From: Syntrophaceae bacterium
Lineage (GTDB): Bacteria > Desulfobacterota > SM23-61
Length of the DNA: 44,207 nucleotides
Assembly: GCA_013388675.1 (NCBI GenBank)
Contig: JACAEW010000159.1
Span: 1 to 44,207 of the forward strand
Direction: 5' to 3'
The position numbers were made by a program, and so were the translations under genes. Below, in pieces: positions 8,304 through 16,968 of the stretch; position 1 is the first letter of the stretch; each line of letters begins with the position of its first letter. The notes under the pieces were generated by a model, which searched no databases, was not told the DNA's origin, and worked only from the letters and a program-made list of their open reading frames with translations.

Positions 8304-9203
8304 GTGAAACGGAAAAAGAGAAGTTCATTGCTCCTCACGGAAAAACCCAACCCTCTTTCCCGGTGTATCGATTCAGCCTCGTCCCTGGAAATCGTCCGCA
8401 TCATGAACCGGGAGGACAAAAAAATTGCCGGTGCCGTTTACCGCCAGCGGATTCCGATTGCCAAAGCGATTGACCTGGGAGTGGAAGCCCTTACCGGGGG
8501 GGGCAGGCTTTTTTACGTAGGGGCCGGAACCAGTGGACGGCTGGGGGTTTTGGATGCGGCGGAGTGCCCACCCACCTTTGGAGTCCCCCCGAGTCTGGTG
8601 CAGGGAATCATCGCCGGGGGAAAAAGGGCTCTATGGCGCTCCGCGGAAGGAGCCGAGGACGACCCATTGGCCGGCGCCCTGGCCCTGCGTCAAGCCGGGA
8701 TTGGCCGGCGGGATGTGGTGTGCGGCATAAGCGCATCGGGCCAGACCCCCTTCGTGAAAGGTGCCTTGGCGGAGGCGAAAAAATGCGGGGCCCATCGAAT
8801 CCTCATCGCCTGTACACCCCATCCAAAAATCTCTCCCCTGGCCGAAGTGGTCATTCAACCGAACCCCGGGCCGGAGGTCATCGCCGGTTCCACCCGGTTG
8901 AAGGCCGGCACAGCCACCAAGATGGTCTTGAATATGATTTCCACCGGAATCATGATCCGAACGGGAAGGGTCTATAAAAACCTGATGGTGGACGGGAAAG
9001 GGTCATCCCGGAAATTGGCGGACCGCGCCGAAAGGATAATCATGGACGTTTTGCGCTGCTCCCGCGGCAAGGCCCGGGCGCTCCTGCGCGAGGCCGGTCA
9101 CCGGCCGAAGGTGGCCATGATCATGGGGGCCAGAGGAATCAGCGCGCAGGAGGCGCAACATGCGCTGGAGGAAAAGAAGGGATTTCTGGGAGAGGTCCTT
9201 TGA
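8304..9203 (+). CDS. murQ: MurQ, N-acetylmuramic acid 6-phosphate etherase
   Basis: A 299-residue SIS-domain enzyme that removes the lactyl ether from MurNAc-6-P to give GlcNAc-6-P. Diagnostic stretches are RLFYVGAGTSGRLGVLDAAECPPTFG, SAEGAEDD, GISASGQTPFVKGAL, and STRLKAGTATKMVLNMISTG with the catalytic region. The start is a GTG at 8304 behind several GGA/GGAG stretches. Its stop overlaps the start of anmK by 4 bp, which is the expected partner because AnmK produces the MurQ substrate from anhydro-MurNAc. Together they recycle cell-wall sugar released during growth. Confidence 0.95.
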   Translation: MKRKKRSSLLLTEKPNPLSRCIDSASSLEIVRIMNREDKKIAGAVYRQRIPIAKAIDLGVEALTGGGRLFYVGAGTSGRLGVLDAAECPPTFGVPPSLVQGIIAGGKRALWRSAEGAEDDPLAGALALRQAGIGRRDVVCGISASGQTPFVKGALAEAKKCGAHRILIACTPHPKISPLAEVVIQPNPGPEVIAGSTRLKAGTATKMVLNMISTGIMIRTGRVYKNLMVDGKGSSRKLADRAERIIMDVLRCSRGKARALLREAGHRPKVAMIMGARGISAQEAQHALEEKKGFLGEVL

Positions 9204-10357
9204 GGCGCCTCTGGCCCATCCGGGAAAAAAAGACCCGCATAGGCCTGGGCCTCATGTCCGGGACCTCGGCGGACGGGATCGATGCCGTCCTCGCGGAGAT
9301 TTCCGGGAAAGGCTGGAGAACCAAAGCCAGGATTCTGGGCTTCGAGACTTACCCCTTCTCTTCGGGAATGAAACGGCGCATTCTGAAGCTCGTTTCCGCC
9401 GATGCGGAGGAAATCTGCGAGATGAATTTCCTGATCGGAGAACTCCTGGCCGAAGCCGCGCTGAAGCTTATGCAGCGGGAGAGAATCTCCCCGCGAAAGG
9501 TGGACTTTATCGGTTCCCATGGGCAGACGGCCTATCATCTGAGCGGTCATCCCCGGCGGAGGAATTCAACCCTGCAGATCGGGGAAGGGGCGGTCCTGGC
9601 CGCTCGTACGGGGCTGGTTATAGTTTGTGATTTTCGCCCCGGCGATATTGCCGTCGGGGGCACCGGGGCGCCGCTGGTCCCCTTCGCGGATTTCCTCCTT
9701 TTCCGCAAGAAGGGAAAGACCCGGGCGCTGCTCAACTTGGGGGGAATCGCCAATGTGACGATCCTTCAGGGCACAATCGAACGGGTGATGGCCTTCGACA
9801 CCGGTCCGGCGAACATGGTGATCGATGGTTTGGTCCGGCTTCAGAGCCGGGGAAAAAAGAAATGGGACGAAGCGGGCGACCTCGCAGGAAAGGGCCGGCT
9901 GAATGAGCGGCTGCTTGGGCATTTGATGCGTCATCCCTATCTCCGCCTGCCTCCCCCCAAATCGACGGGAAGGGAGGTGTTCGGGGAAGAATTCGCCAAG
10001 GACCTTTGGAAAAAAGCCAGCAGACTTTCCTTCGAAGACCTTTTGGCCACGGTTACTTTTTTTACGGCCGCTTCCGTTTACCTGGGTTTCGATCAATTTG
10101 TCTTTCCCCGATATCGAGTCGATGAAATTTATGTTTCCGGGGGGGGAGTGCGCAACCGGACGCTTCTGGGCTTCCTGAGGAAAATTTTCGCCCCCATTCC
10201 GATCGCCCCCTTAAACGCCCTGGGTGTCGATGGCGACGCCAAAGAAGCCCTGGCCTTTGCCCTCCTGGCGGATGCCACGCTTCAAGGCATGGCTTCCAAC
10301 GTCCCGAGCGCCACGGGAGCGAAAAGGCCGGCGGTGTTGGGGAAAATTATCCTTTAA
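9200..10357 (+). CDS. anmK: AnmK, anhydro-N-acetylmuramic acid kinase
   Basis: A 385-residue sugar kinase of the ASKHA fold. Motifs: GLMSGTSADGIDAVL (ATP phosphate loop), GSHGQTAYHL, GDIAVGGTGAPLVPFAD, LLNLGGIANVT, DTGPANMVID and VSGGGVRNRTLL. It opens the 1,6-anhydro ring of anhydro-MurNAc while phosphorylating O6, giving MurNAc-6-P for MurQ. The start is a TTG at 9200 overlapping the murQ stop (TTGA), with GGGAGAGG upstream; no ATG precedes the first motif, so TTG is the only sensible start. Strong translational coupling with murQ. Confidence 0.94.
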   Translation: MRRLWPIREKKTRIGLGLMSGTSADGIDAVLAEISGKGWRTKARILGFETYPFSSGMKRRILKLVSADAEEICEMNFLIGELLAEAALKLMQRERISPRKVDFIGSHGQTAYHLSGHPRRRNSTLQIGEGAVLAARTGLVIVCDFRPGDIAVGGTGAPLVPFADFLLFRKKGKTRALLNLGGIANVTILQGTIERVMAFDTGPANMVIDGLVRLQSRGKKKWDEAGDLAGKGRLNERLLGHLMRHPYLRLPPPKSTGREVFGEEFAKDLWKKASRLSFEDLLATVTFFTAASVYLGFDQFVFPRYRVDEIYVSGGGVRNRTLLGFLRKIFAPIPIAPLNALGVDGDAKEALAFALLADATLQGMASNVPSATGAKRPAVLGKIIL

Positions 10358-10496
10358 ATGACTTCTGAACGATTTTCGGAGCATCCGTCAATCCTCCCTT
10401 GTCGACCTTCAACCGTCGATACCCAAAGCAAGGCAGTAGACGATGGAAAATGGCCAATAGAGACCTGAATCCGGACTTCCCATGAGGGACCTTTTC

Positions 10497-11306
10497 ATGG
10501 AAAAAATTTTCTGGAAAGAAAAATTCATCGCTATCCAAGAAAGAAAATCCCTGGATGAATTCCGGGGGCGTGGGGAAAGCCTGGTGGTCATCTCTCCCCA
10601 TCCCGATGATGATGTTTTGGGAGCGGGAGGGGTGATGATCGAGGCGGCGGAAAAGGGAAGGGCGGTTTTTTCCGTGACCGTGACGGATGGCCGGGGAAGC
10701 CCGCGGAAGGGTCGGGATATCTCCGATGAGGAAATGGTCGAATTCCGGGAAAAGGAATCGATGGCCGCATTGAAGGTTGTGGGGGCCATGGGCGGGTTTT
10801 ATTTTCGGGTGAAGAGTTCCGACCTGGAGGGGGAGGGGGGCCAGGAGGTAGAACAGGGCCTGAAGGGACTTTTTGAATGGCTTACTCCAAGCGAGGTTTT
10901 TCTTCCCGCTCCCTACGAACGGCATAAAACCCACCAGCGGGTAACTGGGCTTTCGCTTGAAGCCCTGCGGTCAATGGCCGCCCCAAAACCTTCCCTCTTC
11001 GGATACAGCCTCTGGGGGTGGTTTTTTGGCGAAAAACAGCGTTTGGTCAGGGATATCAGCCCCTTCATCAGAAAAAAGGTGGAGGCCGTTCTCGCTCATG
11101 CAACGCAGATTGCCTACAAGAATTACCAGCAGGGGATCCTGGGACGCAACAACGCCGAGGCGATTTTCTGGGAAAGCCATGAAATCCAGAAAGCCTCTTT
11201 CGTAGAGACCTTTTTGAACATGACCGAGCTTTTAGAACGAAAAAACCTATCCCTCGATGATTTCATCCGGGAGGATGTGGAGAGTTTCATCCGGTCGTTC
11301 CTCTGA
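10497..11306 (+). CDS. PIG-L family (LmbE-like) deacetylase
   Basis: A 269-residue protein with the zinc-binding HPDDD motif at residues 35-39 (VVISPHPDDDVLGAGG) and a later PAPYERHKTHQRV motif supplying the third His. PIG-L enzymes remove acetyl from N-acetylglucosaminyl groups on lipids, thiol precursors or small sugars. The start at 10497 has GAGGG at the right distance; an in-frame ATG at 10482 has no site. It lies 139 bp after anmK on the same strand, so a role on an amino-sugar released by the recycling genes is possible but inferred. The 139-bp gap shows nothing recognisable. Confidence 0.85.
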   Translation: MEKIFWKEKFIAIQERKSLDEFRGRGESLVVISPHPDDDVLGAGGVMIEAAEKGRAVFSVTVTDGRGSPRKGRDISDEEMVEFREKESMAALKVVGAMGGFYFRVKSSDLEGEGGQEVEQGLKGLFEWLTPSEVFLPAPYERHKTHQRVTGLSLEALRSMAAPKPSLFGYSLWGWFFGEKQRLVRDISPFIRKKVEAVLAHATQIAYKNYQQGILGRNNAEAIFWESHEIQKASFVETFLNMTELLERKNLSLDDFIREDVESFIRSFL

Positions 11307-11387
11307 ACCCGGGGCCTTCCTCGTCCCCCCCGGGCCTTGCTGAACGAAAGAGAAGACTTCGATTTTCGATTTGGAAGGAGAATCGCC

Positions 11388-13043
11388 ATGGAAAGACCCT
11401 GGTTGAAGTTTTATGAGCCGGGTGTTCCCCATCACATCCACTACCCGCGAATTCCCCTCTACCGGTTTCTCGACAACACGGCCAAGGATTTTCCCGACCT
11501 GTACGCGGTCATCTTCCAGGGGAAGAGGATCAAATACGGGGAGCTGGCGGGGTGGGCCCAAAACCTGGCCTCAGGGCTTCACCAGATCGGTGTCCGAAAA
11601 GGACACCGGGTGGCGATCATGCTTCCCAATTGTCCGCAATACATTGTTGCCTACTACGCCGTCCTCAAACTGGGAGGGGTGGTGGTTAACGTGAACCCCA
11701 TGTACGTTGAGCGAGAACTGGAATTGCAACTCAAGGATGCCGGGGCGCAAACGATCTTGGCTGCTCGGGACTTTCTTCCCCGGCTGGAGGCCGTGAAGGA
11801 TAAGATTCCCCTGAAGATCATCATCCTGACCGACCCGGAAGAACCTGTACGCAAGGAAGGAGCCCGCCCGAATCGGCCCGGTTCCAAACCTGGGGTTTAT
11901 GAATATGCAGACCTTTTGGAGAAGGGAACGGCCCAATCGCCGCCGTCGGTTTTTATCGACCCGGACGAAGTGGCGCTCCTGCAATACACGGGGGGGACAA
12001 CAGGCTTCAGCAAAGGGGCCATGCTGACCCATTTCAACCTGGTTTCCAACGTGGTTCAGTGCGTAAGCTGGAATGTGGGGGCGCAGAGGGGGAAAGAGAG
12101 AATGCTTGCAGTCCTTCCCTTTTTCCACGTATACGGCATGACCGTGACCATGAACGAGGCCATCTACCTGGCGGCCACGATCATCCTTCTGCCCCGCTTT
12201 CAGGTGGACGACTGCCTGGAGGCGATTAATACCTACCGACCCACTCGTTTCCCGGGCGTCCCCACGATGTACATCGGGATTATCAACCATCCCCGGGTGA
12301 AAGAATACAACATCTCTTCCATCCAGGTTTGCAGCTCGGGTTCCGCACCAATGCCTATTGAGGCCCTAAGGAGGTTCGAGGAATTGACCGGGGGGAAGAT
12401 CAGCGAGGGGTACGGTCTCACGGAGGCTTCCCCCGTTACCCATGCCAACCCCTTTTCGGGGAAAAGGAAGGTGGGGAGTATCGGCCTTCCCCGTCCGGAC
12501 ACGGACGCCAGGATCGTGGACCTGGAAACCGGGCAAAGGGACCTCCCTCCGGGGGAAGAAGGCGAGCTCTGCATCCGCGGACCTCAAGTCATGAGGGGGT
12601 ATTGGAACCGGCCGGATGAAACGGCCAGGGCCCTTCGCAACGGGTGGCTCTACACCGGCGATATTGCCAAGATGGACGAGGAGGGGTATTTCTACATCGT
12701 GGACCGTAAGAAGGACATGATCATCTGCGGAGGGTTCAACGTTTACCCGCGGGAGGTCGAGGAGGCGCTCTATCTCAACCCCAAAATCCTGGAAGCTGCG
12801 GTCTTGGGGGTCCCGGACCCGTACCGGGGCGAAACCGTGAAGGCCTTCGTCGTCCTGAAGCCGGGGGAAAAGGCAACCGCCGAGGAGATCATCGATTCCT
12901 GCCGGCAAAACCTGGCCCGTTTCAAAGTTCCCACCCTGGTGGAATTTCGCCAAGAACTCCCTAAATCCCACGTGGGGAAGATTTTGCGAAAGGTCCTCAG
13001 GGAGGAAGAAGAAGGGAACCAAAGCTTCCGCCGCTCAAGCTGA
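11388..13043 (+). CDS. Long-chain fatty acid-CoA ligase (AMP-forming)
   Basis: A 551-residue ANL-superfamily adenylating enzyme. Visible motifs: LLQYTGGTTGFSKGAMLTH (P-loop), YGLTEASPVTH (A5), GWLYTGDIAKMDEEGYFYIVDRKKDMI (A7/A8 hinge) and SHVGKILRKVLRE with the catalytic Lys near the C terminus. It activates carboxylic acids to acyl-CoA, most like FadD-type enzymes; chain length is not predictable. The start at 11388 follows GGAAGGAG; the frame stays open upstream to 11337 but without a site. It is complete and isolated from other beta-oxidation genes here. Confidence 0.9.
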   Translation: MERPWLKFYEPGVPHHIHYPRIPLYRFLDNTAKDFPDLYAVIFQGKRIKYGELAGWAQNLASGLHQIGVRKGHRVAIMLPNCPQYIVAYYAVLKLGGVVVNVNPMYVERELELQLKDAGAQTILAARDFLPRLEAVKDKIPLKIIILTDPEEPVRKEGARPNRPGSKPGVYEYADLLEKGTAQSPPSVFIDPDEVALLQYTGGTTGFSKGAMLTHFNLVSNVVQCVSWNVGAQRGKERMLAVLPFFHVYGMTVTMNEAIYLAATIILLPRFQVDDCLEAINTYRPTRFPGVPTMYIGIINHPRVKEYNISSIQVCSSGSAPMPIEALRRFEELTGGKISEGYGLTEASPVTHANPFSGKRKVGSIGLPRPDTDARIVDLETGQRDLPPGEEGELCIRGPQVMRGYWNRPDETARALRNGWLYTGDIAKMDEEGYFYIVDRKKDMIICGGFNVYPREVEEALYLNPKILEAAVLGVPDPYRGETVKAFVVLKPGEKATAEEIIDSCRQNLARFKVPTLVEFRQELPKSHVGKILRKVLREEEEGNQSFRRSS

Positions 13044-13277
13044 AAACCTCCAGAAATCGGGGATTTTTGCCGATAATTTCCAGCAGACCCCTTCTTTGCG
13101 CAAATACCCGGGAATCCACCCAGGGGGGCCGGATAGGCCCTCCGGGGGGAAAAAGCCCGGGTTCATGATAAAATAGAATTGATCAAACACCCAAGGTCTC
13201 GGTTAGGTGATCCTTTTCCCCCTGTCAAATCGGGTAGAGGCGGAGGGTCTTGCGGCTCGGCTCCCTTTCGATGGGCG

Positions 13278-14819
13278 ATGGATCAGGGAAAGGCGAACGA
13301 TGAGGCCAGGACGGAAAGTATGGTAGAGCAAGCATTCATCGGACATTTAAAGGACCTTTTCTATGCTTATGTCCATGGCTGGGAGCTCTCCCCGGAAAGC
13401 GGAGAAAGAGATTCTTACCGGCATGTGGTTTTAAAAAAAAGGTTTTTGTCCGCCCTTCGAAAGATGAATCCCTGGTTGTCCGGTCAGAAGGCCAGCCTCC
13501 TCTATAAAAAGACCGCCGATGTGAGCGACCCGGACTTTGCGGGAAAGGGGAAGATTTTCCACGATATGCTCTTGAACGGGGTGAAGATAAAGGAGAGAGG
13601 TCAAAAAAGTCCCCGCATCGCGAAATTAATCGATTTCGAAAAGGCCGGGGAAAACGATTTTCTTTGTGCGAACCAGTACGCGGTGGAAAACCCCTTCAGG
13701 GCGGATTCTTTTCGGAGGTCGGATTTGGTCGTTTTCGTGAACGGGCTGCCCCTCGTTCTTTTCGAATTCAAGAGTTTTCAGGCCCATGAGACGGCCCAAG
13801 AGGCTTTCTCCGATCACCGCGCGAAAATGGCCGAAATCCCCCAGCTTTATGCCTACGCCCAGCTTTTGGGGGTCAGCGACGGCTTGGAGACAAGGTATGG
13901 GGCTCCCCCGAGTGATTGGGATGGATTCCTATTATGGGAAGGGATTCTCGATGAGGCCGACCTGGAGGTGAAAAAAATTAACGAAGACCTTCGATCCTAT
14001 ACCCTAAAATCGACCGGCAGGGAAATGACGAGCTACGAGGTTTTGCTGGAGGGTTTATTCCGGAAGGAGAATTTGCTCGCGTATTTGCAGGACTTCGTTT
14101 TTTATGAAAAGTCGGAAGGAACCCTTGTCAAGAAGGCGGCGGGGTTTCAACAGTTTTACGTGACTCGTAAGGCGATCGAAAGGACCCAGCACTCCATCCT
14201 CGGCGATCCAGAGCCGGATCAGGATGGGAAGGGAGGGAGAATCGGGGTTGTCCGCCAGGATTCGGACGCAGAAAGAATCTTGGCCATGATTCTCTACGCC
14301 CGAAAAGCGCTGAAACGAACAGAGCTGGAAAACCCTCTCCTGCTTTTCCTGACGGACCGGAAGGACTTTAAAGAGCAGATATCCAGGTTTTTTGAAGAAG
14401 GATCAGCCCTAACCCTGGCGAATGACCTCCGGGAATTGCGAACGGCGATCCGGAAAACACCGGGGGGTATCGTAATCGTTCCCCTCGATTCACTCACTGG
14501 GGGAAAAGAGAGTGAAGGTTCCCTGTTGTCGGATCGACGGAATATTATCGTGATCGCCGACGAAGCCCAAAACAGCCGGTGCCAGGATGTCGCCCTGAAT
14601 TTAAGGCGGGAGATTCCGAACGCATCCTTTTTGGGTTTCACGGCCATGCCGGGAAAGCTGGAGAGCCCTTCAACCGCCCAGGTTTTTGGCGAGCCTCTAG
14701 GGGGTTCCTCGGTGGAAAAGACGGGAAGATTGGGTATGTGGCTCCAATCGGTCGGGGCCGCGGGTTTGCGGGATTTCGTTAAAACCCTTTGGGGCGAAAA
14801 AAAAACCTCTGCCTCGTAA
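13278..14819 (+). CDS. HsdR-like protein: type I restriction nuclease domain with degenerate, truncated helicase
   Basis: About 513 residues. The N-terminal half aligns by eye with the HsdR_N domain: TESMVEQAFIGHL, RADSFRRSDLVVFVNGLPLVLFEFKSF. The PD-(D/E)xK elements are kept (D149, E163, K165 from this start). QFYVTRKAIERTQ is the motif preceding the motor. The RecA1 domain is recognisable (LLLFLTDRKDF, GGIVIVPLDS, NIIVIADEAQNS, NASFLGFTAMPG), but Walker A, normally GSGKS, reads DSDAER, DEAH is DEAQ and GFTGTP is GFTAMP. The protein stops just after RecA1, so RecA2 and the HsdM-binding tail are missing. No hsdM or hsdS is nearby. The frame opens at a TTG at 13179; 13278 is preferred because TESMVEQ, the usual family start, follows it. 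The frame is long and uninterrupted, so this may be a domesticated protein rather than debris. Confidence 0.72.
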   Translation: MDQGKANDEARTESMVEQAFIGHLKDLFYAYVHGWELSPESGERDSYRHVVLKKRFLSALRKMNPWLSGQKASLLYKKTADVSDPDFAGKGKIFHDMLLNGVKIKERGQKSPRIAKLIDFEKAGENDFLCANQYAVENPFRADSFRRSDLVVFVNGLPLVLFEFKSFQAHETAQEAFSDHRAKMAEIPQLYAYAQLLGVSDGLETRYGAPPSDWDGFLLWEGILDEADLEVKKINEDLRSYTLKSTGREMTSYEVLLEGLFRKENLLAYLQDFVFYEKSEGTLVKKAAGFQQFYVTRKAIERTQHSILGDPEPDQDGKGGRIGVVRQDSDAERILAMILYARKALKRTELENPLLLFLTDRKDFKEQISRFFEEGSALTLANDLRELRTAIRKTPGGIVIVPLDSLTGGKESEGSLLSDRRNIIVIADEAQNSRCQDVALNLRREIPNASFLGFTAMPGKLESPSTAQVFGEPLGGSSVEKTGRLGMWLQSVGAAGLRDFVKTLWGEKKTSAS

Positions 14820-14922
14820 TCCTTGCGGGAATAGGATGGTTGGATACTGAGACGAGAAAAACCGGGAACCCTGTTAAAAAGACCCTCCTGCCGGAAGCCT
14901 CGAGCCATTTGAGGTTGTTTTC

Positions 14923-16713
14923 ATGAAAGACTATTACCAAATTCTCGGAATCGGGGATCGGGCTTCTCTGGAGGATATTCGCGACCGCTGGGTTGAATTG
15001 ACCGAACACGATCAGCCCGGTTCGGAAGGGGATGAGAGAATTCGGGAAATTCACGAGGCCTATCAAAACCTAAAAACGGCTAACTTGAAGTTTGAATATG
15101 ATTTGCGGAGGAATTTCCGGAAGGCCGTTCTAAGGCACCTGGCCTATTCTCGGGAACAAAGAAGGTCCCGTGCGAGAAAAGTGACCGGGTACTGCGGTCT
15201 TTTGGCCATTTTACTTGTTTTGGGATCTTTGGCTCTATTTCTCGAATTCCCAGGGGTCTCCCCAAGAAATGGGGGAGTTGTTATCCCGGAAGGCGCCCGT
15301 GTTGCCGATTCCTATCGCGCATCGGAATCCGCGAAGAAGCCCGGAAAGCCCGAACCCCATGCGAGGTTGATAGAAGAAGTTCCCCCTGCCCCAGCCTTAT
15401 CAGAATCCCCCGGGAAGATTGGAGAACCGCCGGCGATATCTTCTCAGGCGGATGAAAAGGCATCGGAAGCCCTGCGGGGGGCGTCCCGGAGGGCGGGTCA
15501 CGAGGCAGAGGCCTTGAACGAAGCTGCCCGGGCAGCCCCTCCGGAAACAAAGGGAGTGATAATCCCGCCAGCACCCAGGGCAGCCCCTCCCCCCGAAACG
15601 GAAAGGGAATCGGAGCCCGTGAGGGAGGCGTCTGCGCCGACAATCCGGCTGGAAGAAACCGGTGGGACGGCCCAGGATGCTCCGGTCGAGGCGAGTCGAA
15701 AAGAGGAGGCTCCCCCAAAGGCGATGGAAGGTTCTGGTCTCCCCCCTGCCGAAGAAACCAAGAAGCCGGAACCGGTTCAGGAGGCCCCGGCAGCACCGGC
15801 AAAGAAGCTGGAGGAGCCCGGCGCGACAGCAAAGAATATCTCTACGGAATTGAGCCGAAAAGAGGCCCTGGCGGCGCCCGGGGAAGGTCCTGCTGTTTCT
15901 CCTCCTCCTGCAAGGATCCCAAAATCGGAACTCCCGAAGGAGTCGTTGGCGACAGCGGTTAAGAAACCGGAGGAGCGGGGCGGCGCGGCCAAGGATTCCC
16001 TCGTGGAACCGAGTCGAACCGGGATCCCGCAAGCCCCCCTGGAAGGTCTTGCGGCCTCCGCTCTTGCGGTCGGAAGAAAATCGGAGCCCCCGAAGGAAGG
16101 CGCTGTGGCGGGGGCAAAGAGGCCGGAGGAGCGGGGCGGCGCGGCCAAGGAATCCCTTGTGGAACCGAGTCGAAGAATAGGCCCGCCCGAGGCCCGGGAA
16201 TCACCCGCCGCCTTTCCCCCTGAGGTGAAAAGAAAACCGGAGCCTATGAAGGGGGGCCCAGCCCCGTCTATTCAAGACCGAAGTCTGCCACCCCGGGAAG
16301 CCAAGATACCCGCTCCCTCGTCCATTCAGGCCGCGACCACCCGGGAGGCGGAAGTGAAACAGTTCTTAGCCCGGTACACAGATCGGTACAATCGGAAAGA
16401 CATCGATGGTTTCATCTCCTTTTTTTCCCCGAAGGCGGTCCAGAATCAGAAAGAGGATATTGAAAAAATCCGGAAGGTCTATGCCACCTTTTTCCAGCAA
16501 AACGAAGAGCTTCGCTATAAAGTGAGCAACGTCAAGATCGAACCCCATAAGGATGGCTTGCGGGTAATGGCAGACTATGAACTGGAGGGGGTGTTGAAAA
16601 AAGGAAGAGAGAGGAAGGTCTGGAAAGGGCAGGTCCGGTGGGTCTTGATGAAGGAAGAAGGGGTCCTAAAGGTGCTCTCCCTCGATTACCAGCCCCAGAA
16701 ATCCCGCGATTGA
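14923..16713 (+). CDS. Membrane-anchored J-like protein with tandem repeats and NTF2-like C terminus
   Basis: A 596-residue protein. Residues 1-65 resemble a J domain (MKDYYQILGIGDRASLEDI, EIHEAYQNLK, FEYD), but the HPD tripeptide needed to stimulate DnaK is replaced by HDQ at 29-31. A basic stretch then leads into one hydrophobic helix (about 89-109). Residues 115-470 are Pro/Ala/Glu/Lys-rich and contain four tandem 52-53-residue repeats. Residues about 474-596 look like an NTF2/SnoaL-type domain (REAEVKQFLARYTDRYN, DGFISFFS, VRWVLMKEEGVLKVLSLDY). Likely topology: J-like domain in the cytoplasm, repeats and NTF2-like domain outside. It follows the HsdR-like gene by 103 bp on the same strand. 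Function unknown. Confidence 0.75.
   Translation: MKDYYQILGIGDRASLEDIRDRWVELTEHDQPGSEGDERIREIHEAYQNLKTANLKFEYDLRRNFRKAVLRHLAYSREQRRSRARKVTGYCGLLAILLVLGSLALFLEFPGVSPRNGGVVIPEGARVADSYRASESAKKPGKPEPHARLIEEVPPAPALSESPGKIGEPPAISSQADEKASEALRGASRRAGHEAEALNEAARAAPPETKGVIIPPAPRAAPPPETERESEPVREASAPTIRLEETGGTAQDAPVEASRKEEAPPKAMEGSGLPPAEETKKPEPVQEAPAAPAKKLEEPGATAKNISTELSRKEALAAPGEGPAVSPPPARIPKSELPKESLATAVKKPEERGGAAKDSLVEPSRTGIPQAPLEGLAASALAVGRKSEPPKEGAVAGAKRPEERGGAAKESLVEPSRRIGPPEARESPAAFPPEVKRKPEPMKGGPAPSIQDRSLPPREAKIPAPSSIQAATTREAEVKQFLARYTDRYNRKDIDGFISFFSPKAVQNQKEDIEKIRKVYATFFQQNEELRYKVSNVKIEPHKDGLRVMADYELEGVLKKGRERKVWKGQVRWVLMKEEGVLKVLSLDYQPQKSRD
15646..16275 (+). repeat. Four tandem 52-53-codon coding repeats
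   Basis: Units at 15646-15804, 15805-15963, 15964-16119 and 16120-16275, each beginning (K/R)-x-E-E-x-G-(G/A)-x-A and sharing an E-x-SR motif at residues 15-18 and a KSEPPKE/KPEPVQE-like motif near residue 40. Units 3 and 4 are most alike (PEERGGAAK, SLVEPSR), which points to recent duplication. A worn fifth unit may precede the first (IPPAPRAAPPPETERESEPVREA). The composition suggests an extended periplasmic linker. Confidence 0.8.
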
Positions 16714-16728
16714 GATAAAGCCCCCCGA

Positions 16729-16968
16729 AGTTTTCCGGGTCTTCTCCCAATCGAGTGGGTAAAAAGGGAGAAAACCGCTCCATCGCACAGGCCCAGGGGG
16801 CATCCCGCCCGGGGCGGGACAGCCTCGGCGGGAAAAATCCGGGGTTCCGCAGCGCTGGCCCGGCTTCCGCAAGGCACCGGTCGCCGAACCCTTCGCTTAA
16901 GGGGTAGAACCGGGAAGCTCAAAATCTTCCTTAAGCACCCACTCGATTGGGAGAAGACCCAGTTTTCC
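16729..16968. mobile_element. MITE: 224 bp with perfect 24-bp TIRs and 8-bp target duplication
   Basis: GGGTCTTCTCCC...GTGGGT (16737-16760) is the exact reverse complement of 16937-16960 over 24 bp. The 8 bases AGTTTTCC occur directly outside both ends (16729-16736 and 16961-16968), as expected for a target-site duplication. The 176-bp interior has no credible gene but several hairpins, for example TCCCGCC/GGCGGGA at 16803-16819. Non-autonomous elements like this are moved by a transposase encoded elsewhere. The 8-bp duplication and a GGGTCTTC-type end would fit an ISL3-like or other 8-bp-duplicating family; the family is inferred. It inserted just after the stop of the J-like gene. Confidence 0.85.

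Noticed and set aside
13278-14819. Complete type I restriction-modification system
   Set aside because: No hsdM or hsdS gene is present and the HsdR-like protein lacks ATPase motifs and its C-terminal half.
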